32,991 nt of DNA from Candidatus Zhuqueibacterota bacterium (lineage in GTDB: Bacteria; Zhuqueibacterota; Zhuqueibacteria; Zhuqueibacterales; Zhuqueibacteraceae). The translations under genes were made by a program, and so were the position numbers. The notes below the pieces were generated by a model. That model was not told where the DNA came from. It searched no databases and saw nothing but the letters and a program-made list of their open reading frames with translations. This document shows, one piece after another, positions 6,523 through 14,452 of the stretch (positions within the stretch are counted from its first letter, which is position 1; the number at the start of each line of letters is the position of its first letter). Location: NCBI GenBank assembly GCA_022616415.1, contig JAKEEU010000325.1, positions 1-32,991 of the forward strand, written 5' to 3'.

Positions 6523-6927
6523 ATGAAGGGTCTATTGAAAATCGAAGGCGTGGGCGCTTCTTACTACCGCAAGCTGCAAGACGCCGGGATCAAAACGGCC
6601 GCGGCCTTGCTCGAGAAGGGCGCAACGCCGCAAGGCCGCCGGGAAATTGCGGCCGAGTCGGGAATCGGCGAACCGGTCATTTTGCGTTGGGTCAATCACG
6701 CCGATCTGGCGCGGATCAAAGGCGTCGGCGGCCAATACGCTGAGTTATTGGAAGCTGCCGGCGTCGACACCGTCATCGAGCTGGCGCAGCGCAACGCTGA
6801 AAATCTGCACAAACATCTGGCTGTTATCAATGAAGAAAAAAGGCTCGTGCGCAAACTTCCCAACCAATCCCAAGTCAACAATTGGATCAAACAAGCCAAA
6901 AAGCTGCCGCGGTTGATCAACTACTGA
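6523..6927 (+). CDS. DUF4332 domain-containing helix-hairpin-helix protein
   Basis: 134 aa from the ATG at 6523, which has a GGAGAGAGGG ribosome site about 9 nt upstream; the frame is open to 6331 but the preceding terminator at 6438-6468 rules out the longer form. Two helix-hairpin-helix units are visible: IEGVGASYYRKLQDAGIKTAAALLEKG (about residues 6-33) and IKGVGGQYAELLEAAGVDTVIELAQRN (about 66-92). These match DUF4332, a family related to the DNA-binding HhH domains of ligases and TopA-like proteins. Its function is unknown. It has no signal or membrane segment, so it is cytoplasmic. It is 41 nt upstream of the DUF3078 gene and probably co-transcribed with it. Confidence 0.85.
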   Translation: MKGLLKIEGVGASYYRKLQDAGIKTAAALLEKGATPQGRREIAAESGIGEPVILRWVNHADLARIKGVGGQYAELLEAAGVDTVIELAQRNAENLHKHLAVINEEKRLVRKLPNQSQVNNWIKQAKKLPRLINY

Positions 6928-6968
6928 AAAGCATGAGGACTTTTTAAAAAATCCAAGAGAGGAAAAAG

Positions 6969-7826
6969 ATGAAGAAACGACTAACGTGCATCCTGAGTTT
7001 GATCGCGCTCGGCGCTTTTGCCCAGCAGCCCGATACCACGAAAGCGAAAAGAACTTGGACGCACAGCCTGGCCGGAGGCTTGAATCTGACACAAATATCG
7101 TTTAACGACAACTGGGCGCAAGGCGGCGAAAATGCGCTCGCTTATGCGGTTAATTTGCTTGGCAAATCCGTTAATGACCTGCCCAAGACGAATTGGGCAA
7201 CGTCCTATAAATTTGCCTTTGGCCAAACCAAGCTCGGCGGAGCCAGCATCCGCAAATCCGACGATAAGATCGATCTGGAAACCATGTTTACCTACAAGCA
7301 CGGCTCCTATGTCAACCCGTACGTTGCCGCGACTTTGAAGACGCAATTTGCCAAAGGCTTCGATTATAGCACGACTCCCAAAACGGCTGTTTCAAAATTT
7401 TTCGATCCTGGTTATCTGACCCAGAGTACCGGTCTTGGCTACCAACCGATTCCGCAAATCAACACCCGGCTTGGCGCCGCGCTGCGCGAGGTGATTACCT
7501 CGGAATTTGTTGGCTACTCCGATGATCCCCAAACCGCAAAAATCGAAAAAACCAAAGTCGAAGGCGGCTTGGAGTCGGTCACGGAGGTCAATTGGCAGTT
7601 GCAGTCCAATCTTCTCTTTACAGGAAAGGTGGAGCTCTTCGATCCCTTTAAAGATCTTGAAAAGGTGGTCGTTCGTTCGGATAACACGCTTGCTGCCAAA
7701 GTGAGCAAATATGTCTCGGTGAATTTCAACGTGCAACTGATCAAAGAGCCGGGGGAAAAGGTGAGCCAAGGGAAGACCCAGGTCAAGCAAACCCTGGCCA
7801 TCGGTTTGAGTTATACATTTTTATGA
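6969..7826 (+). CDS. DUF3078 outer-membrane beta-barrel protein
   Basis: 285 aa with a signal peptide (MKKRLTCILSLIALGAFA-Q, cleavage near residue 18). The mature part opens with the DUF3078 hallmark W-x-x-x-L-x-x-G-L-N-L-T-Q-I-S-F-N-D-N-W-A-Q-G-G-E-N (about residues 30-55). It continues with alternating amphipathic strands and ends in a C-terminal aromatic/hydrophobic strand (GLSYTFL), as expected for a barrel inserted by the BAM machinery. The family is common in the Bacteroidetes/Chlorobi and neighbouring phyla and its function is unknown. A GAGAGGA ribosome site precedes the ATG. A terminator follows at 7890. Confidence 0.88.
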   Translation: MKKRLTCILSLIALGAFAQQPDTTKAKRTWTHSLAGGLNLTQISFNDNWAQGGENALAYAVNLLGKSVNDLPKTNWATSYKFAFGQTKLGGASIRKSDDKIDLETMFTYKHGSYVNPYVAATLKTQFAKGFDYSTTPKTAVSKFFDPGYLTQSTGLGYQPIPQINTRLGAALREVITSEFVGYSDDPQTAKIEKTKVEGGLESVTEVNWQLQSNLLFTGKVELFDPFKDLEKVVVRSDNTLAAKVSKYVSVNFNVQLIKEPGEKVSQGKTQVKQTLAIGLSYTFL

Positions 7827-7889
7827 GGGCTGACAAGTGTGATTTCGCTGGATTTTGGCGCGTTCGTCGGATTGCAGATTTTTCACAAT

Positions 7890-7911
7890 GGCGGAGGCGC
7901 CGTTTTTTTTT
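7890..7911 (+). terminator. Short intrinsic terminator after the DUF3078 gene
   Basis: GGCG (7890-7893) and CGCC (7898-7901) form a short GC stem with a GAGG loop, directly followed by G and nine T (7903-7911). The stem is short but the T-run is strong. The remaining 190 nt up to the next ATG are A/T-rich and contain nothing else I recognise apart from a possible -10 box (TATAGT) near 8043. Confidence 0.6.
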
Positions 7912-8101
7912 GCTTTAACTAATTGGGAGGATTTCCCCGATTATTGCTCCTGCCAACTCAATATTTTCAATTTTTTCATATCGCCAGATAAAAGCGCCCT
8001 CGATGATTCTGCAACTGAAGGACAAAGTGTTTATAAATTAAGTATAGTTTTACACAAAAAGTAAGGAAGCTTTTTTTTGACGCATATCATTCACCTCAAT
8101 C

Positions 8102-10084
8102 ATGCGACCATTCATTCTGCCACGCTACATCCTGCGGGAACACCTGGGCCCGTTCTGTTTCAGTTTCGCGATGATGACGCTGCTCTTTCTGCTCGATCTG
8201 GTTTTTCGCCATTTGAGCCGAATCTTGAGCAAAGGCCTGCCGCCCGCCGTCGTCATGGAATTTTTCGGCCTGAATCTGGCGTGGATCGTGGCCACGGTTG
8301 CACCGATGGCCGTTCTTACCGCCACCCTGATGGCCTTTGGCCGGCTTGCCGCCGACAACGAAATCACCGCCATGCAAGCCGGTGGCGTCAGCCTCTTGCG
8401 CCAGGCCATGCCGGTTTTCATTGCTGCTGCGGCGCTCACCGCCGGTTTAATTTGGTTCAACAACAACGTGCTGCCGGATTTTAATTACCGCGCCCGAGTT
8501 CTCGCCATGGATATCGCCCGCAAAAAGCCGGGGGTCAAAATCGAGCCGGGCGTCTGGTGCCACGAGATTCCACATTACGGCCTGCTGGCGCAAGCGCTTG
8601 AAGACAGCGCCGAGGTGACGAAAGCCTCCGCCTTGCTGATCAACGACAACAACCAGCCGGAGCTGCGGCGCACCATCTCGGCGCGTACCGGGTTGATCCA
8701 GGCCAACCCGAGTGAGGGCGGGCTCTCATTCACGCTTTTCAACGGCGAAATTCAAGAAATCAATTTGAACAAATTGGAAGAATTTCGGCGGCTGACATTC
8801 ACCAAACATTCGCTGTCCATGCCAGTGGATGAAACCATGTTTTTTTACCGCAGCGAATCCGACCTCCGCACCGACCGCGAAAAAAGCGTCACCGCCATGT
8901 GGCAAGAGGTGGAGGAAAGCCGCGCCGCGACGGCAAGGCTCGCACAAAAGATCAATTCCTTGGTGGGCGCCGATCTTGAGAAACATTTTGGACAATCCTT
9001 CGGCCTCGGTTTCGATAGTCTCGCGTTGGCGCCGGCAAAATCAAAGGCCGGGCTTTTATTGGAGCAGAAAAGCTCGTTGCGCCAAATCAGCGATCTGCTC
9101 GCCAATTTGCAACACCTGCAACGCAACGCTCAAAAGCTGCTGGTTGAAATTCACAAGAAGTATGCGATCGCGGTTGCCTGTCTCGTCTTTGTTTTGATTG
9201 GCGCGCCCTTGGGCGTGTTGGCGCGCCGCGGCAGCTTGGCCACCGGCACCGCACTCAGTCTTGGATTCTTCCTGCTCTATTGGGCCTGCCTCATCGGCGG
9301 AGAGGATTTGGCGGATCGAGAAATCGTTTCGCCGTTCATGGCGATGTGGTCGGCCAATTTTCTTACCGGCGGATTCGGCTTCTCGGTATTTCGCCGCATC
9401 GCCACCGGAAAATTTGCGCCACGCTCGCTCCGGGTGGAAAGCTGGTTCAGCCGTTTTTCGTTCCGCAATCTCTTTGGCATATTTCGTCGCCGGCGGAGAA
9501 CTCGCGATGAATCCCTGTATCGGCTAAACCGATACGAGCCGGTGGAGATGGAAACGCGAAGGTTGGTTTGGGGCTCGGAAGGGGAAGATAATAACAACGA
9601 CGTGGCCGTTTTGCCCACCATGTGGCCTAACGAGAACCAGCCCGCCGCGCACGAGGGGATGTCTACGAGCGCGCCCACCGTTTCTTCTTCACCGCTCGCG
9701 TTCACGCCGGTCGCCGAAATCCTGAATCAATTTACCAATCGCATTCGCGCCAATCTGGTTCTGCTGGCGGACCGCAACGGCAAGCCGCTGGCGTACGACA
9801 ATATGTCCCACGTAAAACTGCCGCCATCGACTGATCTTGAAATGATAGCGAAGCTGGCTGCCGGGCAAATCGCCGCCACGCGCGAGATCGCGCGCACTGT
9901 CGAAGACGATGGCCGCATCGATTCGATCCTGCAAGAGGGCACAAACTGGAATAGTTTTATTTACCCCATCGACGAGGATTATATTTTGATTGCCATTGTC
10001 GAAAAGTCGGTGGTAATCGGCCTGGTTCGCCTGCAGGCGAATGAAGTGGTGCCGAGCCTGCGCAAGGTTTTGGAGATGATTTGA
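8102..10084 (+). CDS. LptF/LptG-family permease fused to a C-terminal Roadblock/LC7 domain
   Basis: 660 aa. Residues 1 to about 445 are a YjgP/YjgQ (LptF/LptG) permease, the inner-membrane part of the LPS-export ABC transporter. Evidence is an N-terminal R-Y-I-L-R-E-H-L-G-P-F, two early helices, MQAGGVSLLRQAMPVF, a periplasmic beta domain (about 140-250) and two late helices around IGAPLGVLARRGS. A coiled-coil-like insert of about 80 residues (265-350) precedes those late helices. After a low-complexity linker (about 470-533), residues 534-660 match a Roadblock/LC7 (MglB-like) fold: NLVLLADRNGKPLAYD, MIAKLAAGQIAATREIAR, and YILIAIVEKSVVIGLVRLQA. These domains regulate small Ras-like GTPases. 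I know of no described LptF/G-Roadblock fusion. The start is the first ATG after an in-frame stop at 8078; the ribosome site is poor. No MglA-like GTPase or lptB is in the window. Confidence 0.85.
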   Translation: MRPFILPRYILREHLGPFCFSFAMMTLLFLLDLVFRHLSRILSKGLPPAVVMEFFGLNLAWIVATVAPMAVLTATLMAFGRLAADNEITAMQAGGVSLLRQAMPVFIAAAALTAGLIWFNNNVLPDFNYRARVLAMDIARKKPGVKIEPGVWCHEIPHYGLLAQALEDSAEVTKASALLINDNNQPELRRTISARTGLIQANPSEGGLSFTLFNGEIQEINLNKLEEFRRLTFTKHSLSMPVDETMFFYRSESDLRTDREKSVTAMWQEVEESRAATARLAQKINSLVGADLEKHFGQSFGLGFDSLALAPAKSKAGLLLEQKSSLRQISDLLANLQHLQRNAQKLLVEIHKKYAIAVACLVFVLIGAPLGVLARRGSLATGTALSLGFFLLYWACLIGGEDLADREIVSPFMAMWSANFLTGGFGFSVFRRIATGKFAPRSLRVESWFSRFSFRNLFGIFRRRRRTRDESLYRLNRYEPVEMETRRLVWGSEGEDNNNDVAVLPTMWPNENQPAAHEGMSTSAPTVSSSPLAFTPVAEILNQFTNRIRANLVLLADRNGKPLAYDNMSHVKLPPSTDLEMIAKLAAGQIAATREIARTVEDDGRIDSILQEGTNWNSFIYPIDEDYILIAIVEKSVVIGLVRLQANEVVPSLRKVLEMI

Positions 10085-10141
10085 GCGCTCGGGTTAATAA
10101 GGCAAAACGATTTTGGGCAAAACTAATTCACAATTTTTTCC

Positions 10142-11365
10142 CTACTCGCGTTTTGCCAACAGCCCATCCACGTGCTGCTGAACTTTTGCCACGGCTTTGA
10201 CAATATCCTCCACGTCTTTTTCCACACCCAGCAATGCCGGCTGCGTTATCCAAACCGCTTCTTCATTGCCGGCGCGCTCGGTTACCGGCAAATGCAGCTC
10301 GCGATAATTGATGCCTTCGATCCATGGATACGCGCGCGGATCGAGCACGAACAATTGCTCGCGATAGAGCGGCGTATAGCCTTTGTGGCAAGGAACGCCC
10401 TCGGCCCGCAGCGCTTCGATGAAACGCTCGCGGGGCAAGCCGTCAAAAGCTTCGGCGTCGTAGCGGAAAATATAAAGATGGCGCGCGTGGCGCGTGACAT
10501 GCGGATGCACGAGCAATGGCTTGATGCCGGGAATCTCACGCAAACGCTCGTCGAGATAGTGCGCGTTTTGTTCGCGGCGCTGCATGTCCTCGGCAATTGT
10601 AGAGAGCTGTGCCGTGAGCAGCGCAGCTTGAAACGCGCCGAGACGAAAATTGCCGCCGAGCACGCGATGCTCATACCAGCCGCCTTCGCGCACGCGACCG
10701 CAGTTTTGATATGAGAAACACAGATCGATGAGCGCCTTGTCGTCGGTCACCAGCGCGCCGCCTTCGCCGGCAGTGAGATTTTTGCTCGATTGAAAACTGA
10801 ACGAGCCGATATTGCCAATCGCGCCGACACGGCGGCCCTTCCATTCCGCACCGTGCGCCTGCGCCGCATCTTCGATGACGGAAAGCTGATGGCGGCGCGC
10901 TATTTCCAAAATCGCGTCGAGATCGGCCGGCTGCCCGGCAATGTGTACCGGCATAATCGCGCGCGTGGTCGGCGTGATCGCCGCTTCGATTTGCGCCGGG
11001 TCGATATTATATGTTTCCGGGTCGATATCGACAAACACCGGCACGGCGTTCACCATCAACACGGCGCTGGCAGTGGCAATGAAGGTGTAAGCCGGAATGA
11101 TCACCTGATCGCCGGCGCGCACGCCGCACGCTTTCAAGGCAATCATCAGCGAGGCGGTGCCGTTGCAAATCGACAGCGCATATTGCGCCTGTTGAAATTC
11201 GGCAAAACGTTTTTCAAACTCGGCAATGAACGGACTGCCGACTCCCCATTTTCCGCTCTCCCAAACTTGCTGCAACGCCGCAAGCTGGGCGGGGCGTTGC
11301 AGCGGCCATTGCGGAAACGACTGCTTACGGGTCGGTGTGCCGCCGAGCAAGGCAAGATGTGGCAT
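10142..11365 (-). CDS. DegT/DnrJ/EryC1/StrS-family PLP aminotransferase
   Basis: 407 aa. These fold-type-I PLP enzymes transaminate keto-sugars or cyclitols in surface-polysaccharide and antibiotic-sugar pathways. Visible landmarks are ICNGTASLMIALKACGVRAGD (67-86), IIPAYTFIATASAV (89-102), the PLP-binding Asp in IEDAAQAHG (D166) and the Schiff-base Lys in FSFQSSKNLTAGEGG (K195). RLGAFQAALLTAQL and a C-terminal HLPVTERA follow. The opening ALLGGTPTRK...FPQWP is typical of the subgroup near 3-amino-5-hydroxybenzoate synthase and scyllo-inosose aminotransferases, but the substrate cannot be assigned. The GAAAGGATAA ribosome site of this gene overlaps the stop of the coiled-coil ORF just upstream, so the two are translationally linked. 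It is convergent with the permease gene. Confidence 0.93.
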   Translation of the reverse strand: MPHLALLGGTPTRKQSFPQWPLQRPAQLAALQQVWESGKWGVGSPFIAEFEKRFAEFQQAQYALSICNGTASLMIALKACGVRAGDQVIIPAYTFIATASAVLMVNAVPVFVDIDPETYNIDPAQIEAAITPTTRAIMPVHIAGQPADLDAILEIARRHQLSVIEDAAQAHGAEWKGRRVGAIGNIGSFSFQSSKNLTAGEGGALVTDDKALIDLCFSYQNCGRVREGGWYEHRVLGGNFRLGAFQAALLTAQLSTIAEDMQRREQNAHYLDERLREIPGIKPLLVHPHVTRHARHLYIFRYDAEAFDGLPRERFIEALRAEGVPCHKGYTPLYREQLFVLDPRAYPWIEGINYRELHLPVTERAGNEEAVWITQPALLGVEKDVEDIVKAVAKVQQHVDGLLAKRE

Positions 11366-11371
11366 TCGGTT

Positions 11372-11749
11372 TTATCCTTTCATAGTGATGCGGCGGTATT
11401 CGTCGGCGAGCGCAGCACGTTTCGTGCGCAGGTCAACGAGATACGAGCGGGCCTCGGCAAGCAGTTGTTCCTGCGCGCTGATAATACGTTCCAACTGAGC
11501 GGCCTCCGCCCGCAGCCGCTTTTTCTCAGCGAACAGTTCGGCTTGCTGATGCTGCATCCGTTCTAACGCCGGGCGCATGGCCTCTGCTTCTTCGGCGTCC
11601 AGTTCCACGAACAGGGCCTCCATTTCCGCACGCTCTGCCTCTGACAGTATCTCTTGCGCTTCGCGAACACGCAGCGCGTCCAAGCGTTGTTGTTTGCCAA
11701 TTGATTCTGATGCGGTCGGGATATCGACTGAAAAGACTAAACAGCTCAT
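11372..11749 (-). CDS. Coiled-coil protein overlapping a truncated PIN gene (hypothetical)
   Basis: About 125 aa from an internal ATG at 11749; the start is uncertain (11623 is an alternative) and the frame is open to 11914. From the segment KQQRLDALRVREAQEILSEA to the end (RRITMKG) it is one long, charged, heptad-rich helix with L-S-E-A-E-R-A-E-M-E-A-L-F and A-E-E-A-E-A-M-R-P-A-L-E-R motifs. It resembles short hypothetical coiled-coil proteins often found beside toxin-antitoxin genes. Its stop lies 7 nt before the aminotransferase ATG. Its 5' part overlaps, in another frame, the PIN-domain remnant, and the point where homology appears to switch is near 11700. It may therefore have acquired this 5' end through a deletion. 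Confidence 0.5.
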   Translation of the reverse strand: MSCLVFSVDIPTASESIGKQQRLDALRVREAQEILSEAERAEMEALFVELDAEEAEAMRPALERMQHQQAELFAEKKRLRAEAAQLERIISAQEQLLAEARSYLVDLRTKRAALADEYRRITMKG

Positions 11750-11927
11750 GAACCTCATCCGGGTGGAGATTATTTTGGAGTTCCCGAATGATTTGGCGCG
11801 GGAGGTAGACAGAAAGCTCACCAATTCGCTCAAGCAATTCGACGCAAGCCGGAAATTTCGGATCATCGCGAATGCCAAAAATATAGATATTGGTGTCGAA
11901 TGAAATCCAGTCATCGAAGATAGTCAT
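11700..11927 (-). pseudogene. Truncated PIN-domain (VapC-like) toxin
   Basis: The frame starting at 11927 encodes about 76 residues of clear PIN fold: FDTNIYIFG with the first catalytic Asp (D11), then YLPRQIIRELQNNL with the conserved Glu (E49), then RYPDRIRINW. After that the frame runs out of phase with the coiled-coil gene into unrelated arginine-rich residues and stops at 11526. A full PIN toxin needs about 60 more residues carrying the third and fourth acidic positions (usually in GDA and N-x-D/R-H motifs), and these are missing. I read this as loss of the 3' half by deletion, so the nuclease is most likely dead. It overlaps the antitoxin gene by 17 nt, the normal VapBC arrangement. Confidence 0.7.
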
Positions 11928-12156
11928 CGGCGGCGACGGCCTCCCTTACTCGTGCCAATTCAGCAAAAATTTCATCAACCGACTGATGAAGTTTGCCTTC
12001 AGCGAGCAGGCGTTTCTTAATTTTTTCAGATAGAGCTTTTAAGCCGCGGCGATAATTCAAATCAACAAGCTTTTGAAGTAGATTTTCCTGCCGTGTGGAT
12101 TCCCAACTCGCAATTTCTTGCGCAAATTCTTCTACACGTATGTCAAGAGTCTCCAT
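11911..12156 (-). CDS. VapB-like antitoxin of the decayed PIN locus (hypothetical)
   Basis: 81 aa from the ATG at 12156, preceded by a GAGG ribosome site; the frame is open to 12264 but upstream residues look random. The protein is mostly helical (IRVEEFAQEIASWESTRQENLLQKLVDLNYRRGLKALSEKIKKRLLAEGKLHQSVDEIFAELARVREAVA in outline) and ends ADDYLR. That tail, with acidic and aromatic residues just before a PIN gene that overlaps by 17 nt, is what PIN-associated antitoxins look like. No ribbon-helix-helix or AbrB domain is obvious at the N-terminus. If its toxin is inactive, it may persist as an orphan. Confidence 0.65.
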   Translation of the reverse strand: METLDIRVEEFAQEIASWESTRQENLLQKLVDLNYRRGLKALSEKIKKRLLAEGKLHQSVDEIFAELARVREAVAADDYLR

Positions 12157-12888
12157 AATCTGCCTCGAATAATTTGAAATACTGAGAACTAAATATGTTA
12201 AGTAGCCCAAACTTTCTAAAAGTACAAAAGATATATTGAAAAGGCAAATAAAAAACACCAACACCAGCTCTACCGGCTGAAAAATTCACAAACGTTGTTC
12301 GTGAGACGAACGTGCGGACTAGCTCTGCTAATGGGGGTGCAGAGCGTTCGGCGCGAGCACTCAGTTGCGCGAAGCCAGCACGATGCCAACTCCAATAATT
12401 GTACGAAGCTTCTTCAATGCCACGAACTCGTTGTGCTTTCACCGCCAAACTTTCTTCGTACTACGAACCCATGTCCAAATCTGCATCCGAACTTTCATCT
12501 TTGCAACAAACTTCTTTCGATCTTGAGACGCGCATAACTACAAATGAATGCCCCTGTTGAATCGTCACCCCCCTGCAAAACCATTTTACCTAAAATCTAA
12601 CAAATCTTGCTTCTCAGTCAAGAAAAAATCGACCGTGAAAATATTAGCGTTCATTGGCGTTAATTTGCGGTTTAAAAATGTTTGCCAAAAAATATACGCA
12701 GAGTTCATTTTGTAGAGATTAAAATTTCATCCGGGTTTTTAAAAACTTTCCTCGGCCTGCTCCAGGCGGGCTTGCTACACCCCGGCTTTGTCTCACAAAA
12801 CGCCCGACCGTTTCAACTGTGAACAAAAAACGGCGGTTAACTATTTGTAATTTCAGTATAAATCTATAATTTTAAAGGAGCGGAATGC
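12157..12888. other. Gene-poor region between antitoxin and cyclase genes
   Basis: About 730 nt with no gene I can support. The 12143-12448 minus frame and the 12295-12537 plus frame are open but have arginine/cysteine-rich, low-information translations. A small hairpin GTTCGTgagACGAAC lies near 12297-12311. From 12540 to 12888 the DNA is A/T-rich. It contains a TATAAT-like CTATAATTTT near 12864 and, at its right edge, the sigma-54 site. Confidence 0.4.
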
Positions 12889-12904
12889 TGGCATAAACCT
12901 TGCA
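12889..12904 (+). promoter_or_regulatory. Sigma-54 (RpoN) promoter upstream of the nucleotidyl cyclase gene
   Basis: TGGCATAAACCTTGCA has the -24 GG and -12 GC elements with the exact 10-bp gap required by sigma-54, and fits the consensus TGGCAC-N5-TTGCW with one change. Transcription would begin about 12 nt downstream (near 12915). That is very close to the first in-frame ATG (12921) and favours the ATG at 12984 with its AGGAG site. No enhancer-binding activator gene is in the window. Confidence 0.6.
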
Positions 12905-12983
12905 CTTATGGTAGGCACGGATGGAAAAAATTCACCACAGTCATAACCAAAAGGATCACCTTTTTGCAGGAGCAAATGTTTTC

Positions 12984-14372
12984 ATGGATCTGAAAACGCA
13001 ACAGCAACCTCGCCCGACAACCAAGCATAAGCTCTCTGCCATCATGTTCACGGACATGACCGGCTTCAGCCGCAAAATGGGAGAAAGCGAAAAGCTCACG
13101 CTGAGGCTGTTGAGGGATCACAATCGCATCATCCGTTTCCTCGTTCGCAAGCATCACGGCGAAATGATCAAAAGCACCGGCGACGGCTTTCTGCTGGATT
13201 TTGGCAGCGCCGTCGAAGCCGTGCAGTGCGCGCTCGAAGCGCAAGAGCGCTTTCAACGCTACAATTACAACAAGCCGGATTGCGAGCAAATCATCGTGCG
13301 CATCGGCGTCAATCTCGGCGAAGTTCGCATCGTTGACGAGGATTTGTTCGGTGACGAGGTCAACATCGCCGCGCGCATTCAAACCCTTGCGGAGCCTGGC
13401 GGCATTTGCATCTCGCGCGACGTTTATGACCACGTGAAAACCAAGCTCCAAATCGTGGCCGTCAATCTCGGCCCGAAAGATCTGAAGAACATCCGCCACC
13501 AAGTTGAAGTTTATAAAATCCTCGTGCCCACCGCCGGCCAGGAGGCGATCGAGATTCCGACGATGAATCTCTCGCTGCTCGAGATGGCGGAAAAAGCCAA
13601 CGGCACCAATGGCCGCAAGCCGGAGAACCCGCGCGCCAATATTTTGAAGCTGCTGGCGGGATTTGGAAAGAAAATCGCGCCACCCATGTCCCATGCCAAA
13701 CCGGCGCCGGCTTTTGCAGCCGTATCGGCGGTGCGCGAAACCGCCAGCCCAGTTGCCGTGCCGAGCCGGCGCGCTACGCTGTTGCTCAAAACGGTTCCGA
13801 TGCTTTTTCTCACCATGATGCTGCCGACGGTTTGGATTGCCTCGCATTCCAGCGAGAGCAACTGGCCGGCGTCATTCGCGAGCATGGCGCAATGGATTTC
13901 CGGCGCGAGCTACGCCACGACGCCAAAGCTGCCGCTGAATGCTGTCAAGAAAACGATCGCAGTGCTGTATTTTGAAAATCGCACCAAAGACCCGCGCGAC
14001 AATTGGATGAGCATCGGCCTGGCAGACATGCTGATCACCGATTTGGAAAATACTCCCGCCTTGGCGGGACACGTTTTCGGCCGTCCGCGCCTGATGGATA
14101 CGCTCAAAGAGCTTGGCAAGGGCAACGCGCAATCCATGGATTTATCGCTGGCCCGCGCCGTCGCCGAACGCGCGAAAGCGGATCTCATGTTGATCGGCAC
14201 GATCGCGCGCGACGGCAAAACCCTGCGCATCGACACGCAACTTTACGACGTGCGCCGCGGCGAAATGCTGCTGGCCGGAAAAGCCCAGGGCGAGAGCATA
14301 TTCAAGATGGTGGACGAGCTGGCGCACAAACTCAAGAAACAAATGTTACCCACCATGCAAGCGATGATGTGA
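12984..14372 (+). CDS. Class III adenylate/guanylate cyclase with TolB/FlgO-like C-terminal domain
   Basis: 462 aa from the ATG at 12984 (AGGAG site 11 nt upstream); an in-frame ATG at 12921 would add 21 residues. Residues about 17-180 are a class III cyclase catalytic domain. Metal-binding Asp are in MFTDMTGFS (D24) and STGDGFLLDF (D67), purine-selecting residues are K63 and D124 (the K/D pair typical of ATP use), and the transition-state N127 and R131 lie in DEVNIAARI. All key residues are present, so it should make cAMP. After a linker, one membrane helix lies at about 266-287. Residues about 305-455 (KTIAVLYFENRTKDP...IGLADMLITDLEN...ADLMLIGTIARDGKTLRIDTQLYDV) form the TolB-N/FlgO-like domain often fused to such cyclases, here outside the membrane. 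The phosphatase gene follows 80 nt downstream. Confidence 0.9.
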   Translation: MDLKTQQQPRPTTKHKLSAIMFTDMTGFSRKMGESEKLTLRLLRDHNRIIRFLVRKHHGEMIKSTGDGFLLDFGSAVEAVQCALEAQERFQRYNYNKPDCEQIIVRIGVNLGEVRIVDEDLFGDEVNIAARIQTLAEPGGICISRDVYDHVKTKLQIVAVNLGPKDLKNIRHQVEVYKILVPTAGQEAIEIPTMNLSLLEMAEKANGTNGRKPENPRANILKLLAGFGKKIAPPMSHAKPAPAFAAVSAVRETASPVAVPSRRATLLLKTVPMLFLTMMLPTVWIASHSSESNWPASFASMAQWISGASYATTPKLPLNAVKKTIAVLYFENRTKDPRDNWMSIGLADMLITDLENTPALAGHVFGRPRLMDTLKELGKGNAQSMDLSLARAVAERAKADLMLIGTIARDGKTLRIDTQLYDVRRGEMLLAGKAQGESIFKMVDELAHKLKKQMLPTMQAMM

Positions 14373-14373
14373 G

Positions 14374-14408
14374 ACGTGAAACGTAAAGCGTAAGGCGTGG
14401 AGCGTAAC
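14374..14408. repeat. Heptanucleotide tandem array, RCGTRRV type
   Basis: Five consecutive 7-nt units beginning ACGTGAA, ACGTAAA, GCGTAAG start one base after the cyclase stop codon. The CGT core recurs at exact 7-nt steps while the other bases vary. The same core with the same period forms the longer palindromic array at 17942-17993. Confidence 0.75.
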
Positions 14409-14452
14409 TTTTGTCAGCGACCGGAGCGATCCAGCAGGGAAAAGATCATTCG

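Noticed and set aside
10101..10157. GGCAAAACG/CGTTTTGCC inverted repeat as terminator between permease and aminotransferase
   Set aside because: The arms are separated by about 40 nt, the right arm is inside the aminotransferase coding end, and no T-run follows. It is more likely part of a dispersed GGGCAAAA-type repeat.
12143..12448. Minus-strand open frame of about 100 codons
   Set aside because: Translation is low-information, has no ribosome site and runs through the antitoxin leader and repeat-like DNA. No domain pattern is visible.
12265..12540. Possible insertion-sequence remnant
   Set aside because: Only one short hairpin was found, with no transposase fragment, no terminal inverted repeats and no target duplication.
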